Shown: positions 33,320 through 45,579 of the stretch, one piece after another
Layout: each line of letters begins with the position of its first letter
Position numbering within the stretch: position 1 is the stretch's first letter
From: Elymus sibiricus
Lineage: Eukaryota; Streptophyta; Magnoliopsida; Poales; Poaceae
Direction of reading: 5' to 3'
Assembly (NCBI GenBank): GCA_039707655.1
Contig: CM077672.1
Coordinates: forward strand, 357,040,031 to 357,104,030
DNA length: 64,000 nt
Position numbers and translations under genes: made by a program
The notes under the pieces: model-generated
Seen by the model: the letters and a program-made list of their open reading frames with translations, nothing else
Databases searched by the model: none
Told to the model about the DNA's origin: nothing

Positions 33320-34595
33320 CAGGTCTATGCGTAGATGATATGCACAAGTAGAACACAAGGAGTTGTGGGCGGTGATCGTCATACTGCTTACCACCAACGT
33401 CTTATTTTGATTCGGCAGTATTGTAAGATGAAGCGGCCCGGACCAACCTTACATGTCCACGTACATCAGACCGGTTCCACCGACAGACATGCAACTTGTT
33501 TTGCATAAAGGTGGCTGACGGGTGTCTGTTTCTCCTACTTTAGTTGAATCGAATTTGACTGCGGCCGGTCCTTGTTGAAGGTTAAAACAGCAAACTTGAT
33601 AAATCACCGTTGTGGTTTTGTGCCGTAGGTAAGAACGGTTCTTGCTAGAAGCCCGTAGCAGCCACGTAAAACTTGCAACAACAAAGTAGAGGACGTCTAA
33701 CTTGTTTTTGCAGGGTATGCTGTGATGTGATATGGTCAAGACATGATGTGATATATGTTATTGTATGAGATGATCATGTTTTGTAATTTATCGGCAACCG
33801 GCAGGAGCCTTATGGTTGTCTCTTTATTGTTTGAAATGCAAGCGCCATGTAATTGCTTTACTTTATCGCTATGAGTTAGCAATAGTTGTAGAAGCAATAG
33901 TTGGCGAGACGACCACGACGCAACGATGGAGATCAAGGTGTCGAGCCGGTGACGATGGAGATCATGACGATGCTTTGGAGATGGAGATCAAAAGCACAAG
34001 ATGATGATGGCCATATCATGTCACATATTTTGATTGCATGTGATGTTTATCCTTTATGCATCTTATTTTGCTTAGAACGACGGTAGCATTATAAGATGAT
34101 CCCTTCACTAAATTTCAATATAAAAGTGTTCTCCCCGAGTATGCACCATTGCTAAAGTTCGTCGTTTCGAAGCACCTCGTGATGATCGGGTGTGATAGAA
34201 TCTACGTTCACATACAACGGGTGTAAGCCAGTTTTACACAAGCAGAATACTTGGGTTAAACTTGACGAGCCTAGCATGTACAGACATGGTCTTGGAACAC
34301 TGGAGACCGAAAGGACGAACATGAGTCATATAGTAGATATGATCAACATGGAGATGTTCACCATTGATGACTATCCCATATCACGTGTTGATCGGACATG
34401 GGCTAGTTGATTTGGATCATGTATCACTTAGTTAACTTGAGGGATGTTAATTTAAGTGGGAGTTCATTAGTAATTTGATTAATTGAACTTAATTTATCAT
34501 GAACTTAGTCCTGATAGTCTTTGCAAATTATGTTGTAGATCAATAGCTCGCGTTGTAGCTCCCCTGTTTTTGATACGTTCCTAGAGAAAGCTAAG
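33320..34595 (+). other. Untranslated leader of copia 2
   Basis: About 1.3 kb between the PBS and gag. Short frames only (e.g. 34192-34410), none with a domain. It is likely the packaging-signal region by analogy with other BARE-like elements; no specific motif is proved. Confidence 0.55.
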
Positions 34596-35400
34596 TTGAA
34601 AGATGATGGTAGCAACTACACGGACTGGGTCCGTAACTTGAGGATTATCCTCATTGCTGCACAGAAGAATTTTGTCCTTGATGCATCGCTAGGTGATGGA
34701 CCTGCTGCAGGAGCTGCTGCAGACGTTGTGAACGCCTGGCAGGCTCGATCTGATGACTACTCGATAGTTCAGTGTGCCATGCTCTACGGCTTAGAACCGG
34801 GACTGCAAAAGCGTTTTGAACGCCACGGAGCATATGAGATGTTCCAAGAGCTGAAATTGATATTTCAAGCTAATGCCCGGGTTGAGAGATATGATGTCTC
34901 CAACAAGTTCTTTAGCTGTAAGATGGAGGAGAACAGTTCTGTCAGTGAACACATACCCAGAATGTCTGGGTACCACAACCACTTGACTCAGCTGGGAATT
35001 GATCTTCCGGTTGAGAGTGTTATTGACAGAGTTCTTCAGTCACTGCCACCAAGCTATAAAGGCTTCGTGATGAACTATAATATGCAAGGGATGGAGAAGA
35101 CAATTCCCGAGCTCTTCGCGATGCTGAAATCAGCGGAGGTAGTAATCAAGAAGGAGCATCAAGTGTTGATGGTTAACAAAACCACTAGTTTCAAGAAAAA
35201 GGGCAAGGGAAAGAAGGGGAACTTCAAGAAGAACGGGAAGCAAGTTGCCGCTCCCACGAAGAAACCCAAAGCTGGACCCAGGCCTGAAACAAAGTGCTTC
35301 TACTACAAAGGGACTGGTCACTGGAAGCGGAACTGCCCCAAGTATTTGGCAGATAAGAAGGATGGCAAAGTGAGCAAAGGTATATTTGATATACATGTTA
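34596..35400 (+). pseudogene. gag: gag of copia 2
   Basis: UBN2-type gag in the long frame 34596-36215. The frame is open back to a TAG at 34536-34538 with no ATG, so the authentic start has been lost or lies in another frame; 34596 is a TTG. Motifs include NYTDWVRNLRIIL, MLYGLEPGLQKRFE and YNMQGMEKTIPELFAMLK. The Lys-rich nucleocapsid ends with a zinc knuckle in which the second Cys is Tyr (CFYYKGTGHWKRNC, about 35296-35337), a change that should impair nucleic-acid binding. Confidence 0.85.
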
Positions 35401-36215
35401 TTGATGTGTTCCTCACTAATGCTCGTAGTAGCGCATGGGTATTTGATACTGGTTCGGTTGCTCATATTTGTAACATGAAACAGGAGCTACGGAATAAGCG
35501 AAGATTGGCTAAGGATGAGGTGACGATGCGCGTCGGGAATGGTTCCAAGGTTGATGTGATCGCCGTCGGCACGCTACCTCTACATCTACCTTCGAGATTA
35601 GTTTTAGACCTCAATAATTGTTATTTGGTGCCAGGGTTGAGCATGAACATTATATCTGGATCTTGTTTATTGCGAGACGGTTATTCATTTAAGTCAGAGA
35701 ATAATGGTTGTTCTATTTATATGAGTAACATATTTTATGGTCACGCACCTTTTGTGAATGGTCTATTCTTGTTGAATCTCGATCGTAGTGATACACATAT
35801 TCATAATATTGATGCCAAAAAATGCAAAGTTGATAATGATAGTGCAACATACTTGTGGCACTGCCGTTTAGGTCATATTGGTGTAAAGCGCATGAAGAAA
35901 CTCCATGCGGATGGACTTTTGGAATCTCTTGATTATGAATCATTTGATACTTGCGAACCATGCCTCATGGGCAAGATGACTAAAACTCCGTTCTCCAGAA
36001 CAATGGAGCGAGCTACTGATTTGTTGGAAATCATACATACCGATGTATGCGGTCCGATGAATGTTGAAGCACGCGGCGGGTATCGTTATTTTCTAACCTT
36101 CACAGATGATTTGAGTAGATATGGGTATATCTACTTGATGAAACACAAGTCTGAAACATTTGAAAAGTTCAAAGAATTTCAGAGTGAAGTAGAGAATCAT
36201 CGTAACAAGAAATAA
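35401..36215 (+). pseudogene. pol: Protease and N-terminal integrase of copia 2
   Basis: Same frame as gag. The protease active site is intact: WVFDTGSVAHIC (about 35436-35471). Integrase begins with the HHCC segment (LWHCRLGHIGVKRMKK, CEPCLMGKM, about 35853-35985) and the first catalytic Asp in IHTDVCGPMN. FTDDLSRYGYIYLM is intact. The frame ends at TAA 36213-36215 after a one-base loss near 36208, just before the second catalytic Asp. Confidence 0.87.
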
Positions 36216-37639
36216 AGTTTCTATGATCTGATCGCGGAGGCGAATATTTGAGTTACGAGTTTGGCCTTCATTTAAGAAAATGTGGAATTGTTTCACAACT
36301 CACGCCACCTGGAACACCACAGCGTAATGGTGTGTCCGAATGTCGTAACCGTACTTTATTGGATATGGTGCGTTCTATGATGTCTCTTACCGATTTGCCA
36401 CTATCGTTTTGGGGTTATGCATTAGAGACAGCTGCATTCACGTTAAATAGGGCACCGTCTAAATCCGTTGAGACGACACCATATGAACTATGGTTTGGCA
36501 AGAAACCTAAGCTGTCGTTTCTTAAAGTTTGGGGATGCGATGCTTATGTGAAAAAGCTTCAACCTGATAAGCTCGAACCCAAAGCGGAGAAGTGCGTCTT
36601 CATAGGATACCCTAAAGAAACAATTGGGTACACCTTCTACCATAGATCCGAAGGCAAGGTCTTTGTTGCCAAGAATGGGTCCTTTCTAGAGAAGGAGTTT
36701 CTCTCGAAAGAAGTGAGTGGGAGGAAAGTAGAACTTGATGAGGTAATTGTACCTTCTATCGAATTGGAAAGTAGCTCATCAGAGAAAACCGTTCCCGTGA
36801 TGCCTACACCAATAAGAGAGGAAGATAATGGTGAAGATCATGAAACTTCAGATCAAGTTACTACTGAACCTCGTAGGTCGACCAGAGTACATTCCGCACC
36901 AGAGTGGTACGGTAATCCTGTTCTGGAAGTCATGTTGTTAGACAACGACGAACCTATGAACTATGAAGAAGCTATGATAAGCCCGGATTCCGACAAATGG
37001 CTTGAGGCCATGAAATCTGAGATAGGATCCATGTATGAGAACAAAGTGTGGACTTTGGTGGACTTGCCCGATGATCGGCAAGCCATTGAGAATAAATGGA
37101 TTTTTAAGAGGAAGACAAACGCTGATGGTAATATCACTGTCTACAAAGCTCGACTTGTCGCGAAAGGTTTTCGACAAGTTCAAGGGGTTGACTATGATGA
37201 GACTTTCTCACCCGTAGCGATGCTTAAGTCTTCCCGAATCATGTTAGCAATTGCCGCATTTCATGAGTATGAAATCTGGCAAATGGATGTCAAAATTGCA
37301 TTCCTTAATGGTTTTCTCAAAGAAGAGTTGTATATGATGCAACCAGAAGGTTTTGTCGATCCTAGGGGTGCTAACAAAGTGTGCAAGCTCAGCGATCCAT
37401 CTATGGACTGGTGCAAGTATCTCGGAGTTGGAATATGCTTTGATGAGGTGATCAAAGCATATAGTTTTGTACAGACTTACGGTGAAGCCTATATTTACAA
37501 GAAAGTGAGTGGGAGCTCTGTAGCATTTCTAATATTATATGTGGATGACATATTGTTGACTGGAAATGATATAGAATTTCTGGATGGCATATTGTTGAGT
37601 GGATCACTCACAGCGGTCAAAATTATCCTTAGTAACTAA
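36216..37639 (+). pseudogene. pol: C-terminal integrase and truncated reverse transcriptase of copia 2
   Basis: Continues in a shifted frame, open from 36248. A TGA lies at 36228-36230, in the segment that carries the second catalytic Asp. Integrase remnants include NGVSECRNRTLLDM (the catalytic Glu is retained) and FWGYALETAAFTLNR. RT follows with KWIFKRKTN, QMDVKIAFLNG and the catalytic YVDDILLTGND (about 37541-37573). The sequence then jumps from RT just after the catalytic motif to the end of the connection domain, a deletion of very roughly 370 bases relative to copia 1, and stops at 37637-37639. Confidence 0.87.
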
Positions 37640-37900
37640 AGGACTAAGGAAATGTTTCTCGATTATGGAGGTGATAAAGAGTTCGTCGTAAAGGGTTACG
37701 TCGATGCAAGCTTTGACACCAATTTGGATATCTCTGAGTAGCAAACCGGATACGTATAATGGAGCAATCATTTGTTATAGCTCCAAGTAAAGCGTGATAG
37801 CAGCATCTACAGTATGACATAAGGATTTGCAAAGCACACATGGGTCTGAATATTGCAGACCCATTGACTAAAATTCTCTCTCACGAGCAAAACATGATCA
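37640..37900 (+). pseudogene. RNase H remnant of copia 2
   Basis: Decayed RNase H. The RTKEMFLDYGG segment and KGYVDASFDTN are readable at 37641-37720, then stops and small deletions follow. The distal NIADPLTK-like motif survives in part near 37850-37872. Confidence 0.7.
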
Positions 37901-37909
37901 CACCTTAGA

Positions 37910-38013
37910 ACTCTTTGAGTGTTAATCACATGGTGATGTGAACTAGATTATTGACTCTAGTAAACTCTTGGGTGTTAATCACATGGCGATGTGAACTAGA
38001 TTATTGACTCTAG
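37910..38013 (+). repeat. 53-bp tandem duplication upstream of the copia 2 polypurine tract
   Basis: The sequence around GTTAATCACATGG.GATGTG and TTATTGACTCTAGT occurs twice, starting at 37921 and 37974, period 53. It ends directly before the PPT (GCAAGTGGGAGAC, 38014-38027). Confidence 0.8.
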
Positions 38014-38027
38014 TGCAAGTGGGAGAC

Positions 38028-39784
38028 TGATGGAAATATGCCCTAGAGGCAATAATAAAGTTGTTATTATTTTATATTTCCTTGTTCATGATAAAGGTTT
38101 ATTATTCATGCTAGAATTGTATTGACCGTAAACTTAAATACATGTGTGAATACATAAACAAATACCGTGTCCCTAGTGAGCCTCTACTAGACTAGCTCGT
38201 TGATCAATGATGGTTAAGGTTTCCTAACCATAGACATGAGTTGTCATTTCATAACAGGATCACATCATTAGGAGAATGATGCGATGGACAAGACCCATCC
38301 GTTAGCTTAGCATATGGTCGTTCTGTTTATTGCTACTGCTTTCTTGAATGTCAAATACATGTTCCTCAGACCATGAGATCATGCAACTCCCGTATACCGG
38401 AGGAATACCTTGTGTGCTATCAAACGTCACAAAGTAACTGGGTGATCATAAAGATGCTCTACAGGTATCTCCGAAGGTGTCCGTTGAGTTGGCATGGATC
38501 GAGACTGGGATTTGTCACTCCGTGTTTCGGAGAGGTATCACTGGGCCCTCTCGGTAATGCACATCATAAGAAGCTTGCGAGCAAAGAGACTAAGGAGTTA
38601 GTTACGGGATGATGTATTACGAAACGAGTAAAGAGACTTGCCGGTAATGAGATTGAACTAGGTATGGAGATACCGACGATCGAATCTCGGGCAAGTAACA
38701 TACCGACGGACAAAGAGAATTACGTATGTTGTCATTGCGATTCGACCGATAAGATCTTCGTGGAATATGTAGGAACCAATATGGGCATCTAGGTTCCGCT
38801 ATAGGTTATTGACCGGAGAGGCGTCTCAGTCATGTCTACATCATTCCGGAACCCGTAGGGTCCGCACGCTTAACGTTCGTTGACGATATAGTGTTACATG
38901 AGTTATGTGAATTGGTAACCGAATGTTGTTCGGAGTCCCGGATGAGATCCCGGACGTCATGAGGAGTCTAGGAATGGTCGAGAGGTAAAGATTTATATAT
39001 GGGAAGTCATATTTTGGGTTCCGGAAAAAGCTGCAGTTTTTTCGGTATTGTACCGGGAAGCTTCTAGAAGGTTCCGGAGGATTCCGGAGGGGTCCGGAAG
39101 TCCACAAGTGGGTCCACCACGTCCCAAGGGCTGGCTTGGGCTAAGGGGAGGCGCCCTGGCCTTATTGGGCCAAGCGCACCAAGTCCTCAAAAGCCCACGC
39201 AGCTAGGGAAGGAAAAAATGAGAGTCCTAGTAGGAATAGGATTGGACTTTGGAGTCCAAGTCCACGTGTGTACTATTCAGGTGGTACTGTTCACGTGGTA
39301 CTGTTCACGTGGCACTATTCCTTCTACTCCAAGCCCCTACACATATATAAATAGAGGAGAGGGGGTGCCCCAAACAAGACACAACATTGTCTTAGCCGTG
39401 TGCGGCGCCCCCCTCCACAGTTCCGTCCCTCGGTCATATTTTCGCAGTACTTGGGCGAAGCCCTGCGGAGATAGCATCACCATCACCGTCACCACGCCGT
39501 CGTGCTGCCGGAACTCATCCACTACCTCGCTGTCTTGCTGGATTAATAAGTCGAGGACGTCACCGAGCTGAACGTGTGCTGAACGCGGAGGTGCCGTACG
39601 TTCGGTGCTCGGTCGATTGGATCATGAAGTTGTTCGACGATATCAACCGCGTTGTTCTAACGCTTCCGCTTACGGTCTACGAGGGTACGTAGACACACTC
39701 CCCCTCTCGTAGCTATGCATCTCCATGGATAGATCTTGCGTGTGCGTAGAATTTTTTTTGTTTTCCATGCAACGTTCCCCAACA
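38028..39784 (+). repeat. 3' LTR of copia 2
   Basis: 1757 bp, same ends as the 5' LTR, followed by TCGGG at 39785-39789. Confidence 0.93.
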
Positions 39785-40876
39785 TCGGGCTAATGCTCAA
39801 ACGCGGTGTTTGTGTCCTACAACGATGACGGCGACAAGGCAGCGGCGGGGAGCTCACGGGTGCGGCGGAACTAGCGGCTGGAGCGGGAAAACGGCATGGG
39901 GAAAAGAGGGGAACGTGTCATCGGCTCACTACGGTTCGGATGAGCAACTCAGAAAGCTCGGGGACGTCCTGGATGGCGTGAATCGATGCCGGCGGTGGTC
40001 GAATAGAGACAACAGAAACGAGGTCGATGCCGATGGTGTGCTGCTCCCGCGCTCGTGATCTTCGATGTGGAGAAGCTCTGATCCATGGAGGTGCTACTGC
40101 ACAAGGCGGTGGAGCGAGGGGTGGCCGGTGGCTACGCTGGTTTGCGGCGGCGCTGCGCTCTCTGGTGCGCTCGGGGAAGAGATGGAGAGGGAGCTAGAAA
40201 AGGGGGAAGAGAGAGCTGTGAGGGGGAACAGGGAGAGAAGGTCGCGGGCGTCTCCGTGGCGCGTCCAGAAGAGCCGGGGCATAGCGGTGGAAGCAGGAGC
40301 TGGCACGCACGGCAACCACGCGCCCTGCCTACTGGCGTGAGGAGGAAGACGACAGAGGGGCTGCGGTGGTGGGCTGGGCCGCCACTTGGCTACAGGAGCG
40401 CCAGGTAAGTCAGGTAACTCTCTCTCTTTTTCCTATTTTTCATTCTGTTTTCTATTTATTTTGCTCTATTTTGATTTAGTAAAAATACTAAACCATTTTT
40501 GTTGATTCTGAAATTATTTGTGGATGCAATTTGGACTATTCCAAAGACCCACATAAAGTTTCAGAATTATTGGAGCTATGAATATTTTTATAGCCATTTA
40601 TTTGCTCCAATTCAAATACTTAGTGAATTAAATCAAAGCCCAGAATAATCATTTCTGAGATTCCAAAAATATTGGTTTGAATTTTATCTCTTGCCAATAT
40701 TTTCAAAGATTACCAGGAACATTTTCTTGGACTTGTTTGAAGAGTTTTTTAATGTTGATCATTTTTAAATGATATCTGAGGCTTTGAGAATTCCCCCAGT
40801 TCAATTTCCTTTGAATTTAAACATGATGCATGGATGCAGATGCAACTATTTACAATCAATTTCTAGGGCTGTGACA
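39785..40876 (-). repeat. Element W, 3' LTR part 3 (to the LTR end)
   Basis: The first five bases are the right TSD of copia 2. On the minus strand the LTR starts TGTCACAGCCCTAGAAATTG at 40876, giving TG..CA termini and a total LTR length of about 4.09 kb after removing insertions. The GC-rich block 39800-40400 has overlapping frames on both strands without recognisable domains. Confidence 0.75.
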
Positions 40877-40893
40877 ACTCACCCCCACTAAAC
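40877..40893 (-). promoter_or_regulatory. Polypurine tract of element W
   Basis: On the minus strand GTTTAGTGGGGGTGAGT abuts the LTR start at 40876, the expected plus-strand primer position. Confidence 0.7.
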
Positions 40894-43800
40894 AAGAATC
40901 TCATCCCGAGATTCAAGACGTAGGGTAAGAGGAAGGGGGACACGGAACTGACATAGTCTTCATGATCCAACTGCCCTTCTCGAAGATGTTGATTCATTGC
41001 ACCATGTTGATCTTGACATCTTTGCCTTCGAGATTGTCACCCAAAACATGAAGACAAAAGGGTGGGAAAACTCTACAAGAATCGATCTTCACGGAGATCG
41101 AGCAACTCAGAATAAACTTGTGGAAGGAGACATAAGAACATCTCTTGAGTTAAGACACAAACACACATCAAGAACAAGGGAAGGAAGTACACGACAAGGG
41201 TTCAATTTGGTAGGCAACAATTCCACACTTAAGTAAGATGGTGAATGGGTTTCAAAGTACCGAGGAGTTAATTGCCCTTAATGCCATAACGGGGCACCTT
41301 AGAGGAGGTGACTCGATGAATTATTTCCTAAGTCAGGCAAAAAGAATTAGTTTTGATACAGGGATCATCAAAACTCTTTATAACAGACTGAGGCAAATTC
41401 ACAAATGATCTTTGAAGGAGTTCGAAAGAAATGGCATACTCAGCTTGGAATGGAAACTAAGGTTATAGAACTTTCGGCAAACTGAAGGCACATTCCAATT
41501 GATACCGTGGATTTAACCTAGTGCCTGAGTGTGCTTTCAAGAACTTGAGCATTTCCATATTCATCAGGATTTTACCAACATCTATGCCAAGATCCTGGCA
41601 ACACTTCATACTACCATGATGAATAACGATGGGGGATGAAGATGAAAAGGTAGACAACACTTTCTCAGATTTCACCTTGACTATGCCAAGAGAATAAAAT
41701 CCAGATGATCGACCGAGAGACATTTAGCACTCCGCTTCTAATGTTCTTCTCGATGTTCAAGATACCACGATCATGCTTCAAAGTAGCATCAAGATGGTCA
41801 TCAAGTAAAGGTCGGACTTCGGGAACGCAAAGGATCCATAAGGAACAACTTTTAGAATAAGTCGCACGAAATCCTCATGGAGAAGATGGTCAAATTGCTC
41901 AATCAAGATACTACAATAATAGATCTTGCGGCTAGGTGTGTCGGCCAAAACATCAACCTTGCCAGAACCTACATCATAGATCTTGGAAAAGTTCCAACCA
42001 TCATATCTACCTGAGATTCAGATCTGGTTGGTAACAGGATACTTCAGACTCAGCATGTCTGAAAAAGAAAGTTTGCAACACAAATCGATGAGATGGCGTT
42101 GCGATATTCTCGGGAAATGAACTACGGCAGCAAGCCCCAAAACATGAGCTGGATTGCAACATACATGTGAACGGAATGTCTAGGTCAATCGTGCCCACAT
42201 GGAAGTCATACGACAAAACACAACCGAGTTCTTGTTGGTTACCATCAACAAGGATATCGAAGTCCCTGCATAAGTCTAGCTCTGAAGAAGGACTTCTTTT
42301 CCTTGAACAAATCAATCAGTGGCTTGGTGTGCTAGGGAATACATATGGAGTGGAGTTAATTAATCTACCAAACCATAGAATACATTCACACATGCATAAC
42401 CGACTTGGGATGATTCCAGATTTAGCAAAATAAACTTTATCGAATTCACAACGACAACTTACATCAATACACGTGGATTAAAGGTAGTCACTTCTTTCAT
42501 CCAAAACATATGCTTCATGAATGGGACACGAAGAAAATGCTTGCACAAGTTTCCAATACTATTTTAATGTTCATCAAAATCATGGAGAAGATAAAGATGT
42601 TGTTGGCGGCCTCAACAACAATTCATCAAATTTCCATGAAGATGAAATTCCATAACTATGTGAACAAGGTGATAGCATTGGTCAGACCAAAAGATATAAT
42701 GGTGTATGCTCGAGGAAATATCCACGAGTAAGACAACATTATGAAAACCGTTGGTTCTGATTTTGATTTGACGATAGCCCACACTCAAATCAAGCTTGGA
42801 TATAAGAATAGGTCCAACAACTGATCACAGAGATCAATCGATGAAGACATCATCTTTCTTCATCACACACACACACAAAAGATATCGCTTTGAATGAACT
42901 AAGTCAGATAAAGCTTTTACCTTCCAGCTCTCCAAGCTGTTGTTTAGCTTAACCAACTAGCTGAGGGGTATCCAACATAGATTCTTGGAGAAGGGGTGGT
43001 TTATAGGAAAACCAACTTGATCACGAACCAAACATAACGGTCAGGGAACAACCTGATAATACTTCCGAGAAGATATCCGGAAAATCACGAAACACCGATA
43101 TGTTATGAAGCTCGAGAACAATCTTGCTTTTCAGGGCAAGATGATATGATCAAAAGAGCGAGGGATTGACACAATCCTAACTCATTGATCAAAGAGTGCA
43201 CCAGGGAAAATGGACTAGGTAGCACGATCAATCTTAGAATAGTGATTCAATAACCAACACACTAAGAATGATATTATTGTCCCCTAACTACCAAGCAACA
43301 GGGTTGCTAGGAGGATTGATTTCACACATCACAGTTCACTTGTCGGCATTCCGGTTACAACAACACGTGGACCAAGGAATGGATGATGATGGTGAGAAGT
43401 ATTACTGTATCCAGAGTTCATAAGAGGTTGTGCAATTCTCATGACAATCCTGACATAAAGGGGGTAATACTCCAGGGTAGAACAGAACAAGAGCTGGATT
43501 GGCATCTTGATCTGCATAACACAACTGCTTTGACCCAATCCTAGAAATGGATGAGGAACTGGAGTTTGCTTCTCCTAGTCATTATGAAATAGAATGGCTT
43601 GACGGGCCACAAGAATATTAGGCGTCGATGAACACGAATACATGACAAACTCTTGACTATCAATTGCTAGACGATGGTCGGAATACAACTGAAGAGGGAC
43701 AACTCAAAGGAACATATGATTTACTGAGTTGTGGATGCATAGATTAACATGTCAAATAAGGCTCAACATATTTCTTCCGGATAACCCATGCAGAAGGAAA

Positions 43801-44587
43801 GGATTGGCAGATTCACAATGTAGAATGGAGAACCCATCAAGAGCACCCTTGTTGTGATCTTTTGGTTCAAAGGAACTTCTGCCATACAGATTCATGATAT
43901 TGGAAGAATGATATACCACGGACCTCGAAGACTAAAGCAAGGTTACTAATCATCCTAAAGGAACGAGCAAACACTATAAACAGGAATAAGCAGATCGAAT
44001 CTTGTGTCAAGAACCCAAAAATAGAATACCTACTATCTAAATAACATCACGAAATGCTTTCGAGAATGATGGCCAGAATTATCGCATTGGGGATACAACA
44101 CGAAGGCTGAATCTATGGGCGGTTCACTTAAGGTAACATGGTTTCCTATTAACTTCAATAGATATGTTAAGGTAATGGAATACCTCAACACAACAATTAG
44201 TGTGTCTCGTCTGGCCAAAAGACATCGAATTAGGATGAAAGAATTTGCAAATGCATCAGATTATTTAGAAACCTGGAACAACTCGGACAGCATAACGGCT
44301 GTACGGGCATGAAATATGAGACAACCTGCAAGACAATTGACAACGCAACAACTGAATCCTATGGAGACATCGATCCGAGAAGACAACACCTTTCCCATAA
44401 GTCTCTAGCATAGTAACTCGTCATCCTGATCGATAGAAAAGAAGAGGGTGACTCAGAATTGGAATGACACAAGGTAAGGAGTAAAAAGAGCCATACGTTC
44501 CCTTCCACAATCAATTCCCTTATATAACTAGAGCATTTCTAGACTCGACTTCGACCAGTTTGGGTTGGTAATCCTACAGGCAGTTAG
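40894..44587 (-). other. Internal region of element W, non-coding
   Basis: About 3.7 kb between PPT and PBS without any gag, protease, RT or integrase motif on either strand; the longest frames are about 100 codons and unrecognised. With about 4.1-kb LTRs this is the architecture of a large retrotransposon derivative (LARD), mobilised in trans by an autonomous partner. A short CA microsatellite is at 42867-42877. Confidence 0.65.
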
Positions 44588-44599
44588 GCTCTGATACCA
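44588..44599 (-). promoter_or_regulatory. Primer-binding site of element W (initiator tRNA-Met type)
   Basis: The minus strand reads TGGTATCAGAGC, four bases inside the LTR starting at 44604. This fixes W's orientation and identifies 44604 onward as its 5' LTR. Confidence 0.85.
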
Positions 44600-44603
44600 A
44601 AGC

Positions 44604-45579
44604 TGTCGGGACCCCGATCCTAAGTCACACTGATCTAGCATAAGACACATCATATCACTTTGCAGCCTCACGCACGGTAACCCACGGCTGCCACCTTTAC
44701 CTTGGCCGGAACCATTTGCATCTTTTGGCTCACGTATATGATTGTGATGCTAGCATCCATATGGCAGAGAACCCGGGTTGACATGACTAGTCATAAACCA
44801 AGGTGGCACAAACATACAGGGACAAACATAGGTAACCCAGCAATGCACGTGTCGGTCATCAGCGTGTGTAACCGGGCTGTAGCAAGCTATCAGGACTCTA
44901 GTAACACCGCGTGACATTTCCCCATAGGGACAGACACAGGAGCAAAGAAGGATACATGTCGGTCAATTCATGTGTTCCGGAGCAGTAGCGAACTACCAAG
45001 GCTCAGTGGAAGCAATAGGAGGCATTTCCCTGTAAGGAAGGCTACCAAAGCAGATAACTAGGTGTCAAATCCCACACATACTAATGCATTTCAAACATAC
45101 ACACAATATGCATGATATGTGTAGATACAACATGGCATCACAACATAACTCTACAACTCAAAGAATTTATTTAGGAGGCTTTGAAGAGCCAAACATAACA
45201 TGATATTACAATCATGGGTCTCATGACCCAACATACAAAGTCATACAAGAAACAAGCACATGCAGAAGCTTATCCTGTCTGAGTACAAACAGCTGAAAAG
45301 AAAGAAAGCTAGAAAGCATGTCTATCTACAAGAACCTCCAAAGGAACCAAACCTCTGTCTAGGATCCCCAAGCTACTCATCGAAGCCCACGTAGAACTAC
45401 TAGTGAGACTGAAGTCTCCTCTGCAAAAACGTAAATTAAGCAAACATGAGTACAAAGGTACTCAGCAAAACTTACATCAGAACTATCTACTTATGCATCT
45501 GTATCAATAAAGGAGGTGGTGGAGTTTAACTTCAGCAAGCCAGCTTTGACTCAGTGGCTATCCTGTACTACGACTACCA
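44604..45579 (-). repeat. Element W, 5' LTR part 1
   Basis: 976 bp collinear with the W 3' LTR (24527-24820 plus 28840-29521, also 976 bp). It is interrupted after TACCA at 45575-45579 by the U sequence; the remainder lies beyond the window. Confidence 0.85.

Larger units (their letters stand above)
31551..39784 (+). mobile_element. Ty1-copia LTR retrotransposon 2 (BARE/Angela-like), complete but defective
   Basis: An 8234-bp element with LTRs of 1756 and 1757 bp, starting TGATGGAAATATGCCCTAGA and ending GCAACGTTCCCCAACA, a pattern I associate with the BARE/Angela/WIS group. The TSD is TCAGG on the left and TCGGG on the right, one mismatch. LTR identity is about 96-98% by eye. Gag, protease, integrase and RT are present, but integrase has a frameshift plus stop, and the RT-RNase H junction is deleted. 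It is inserted in the W LTR. Confidence 0.93.

Noticed and set aside
40894..44587. Host gene on either strand in the W interior
   Set aside because: Longest frames are about 100 codons, scattered and without domains; boundaries by PPT and PBS show it is element interior.
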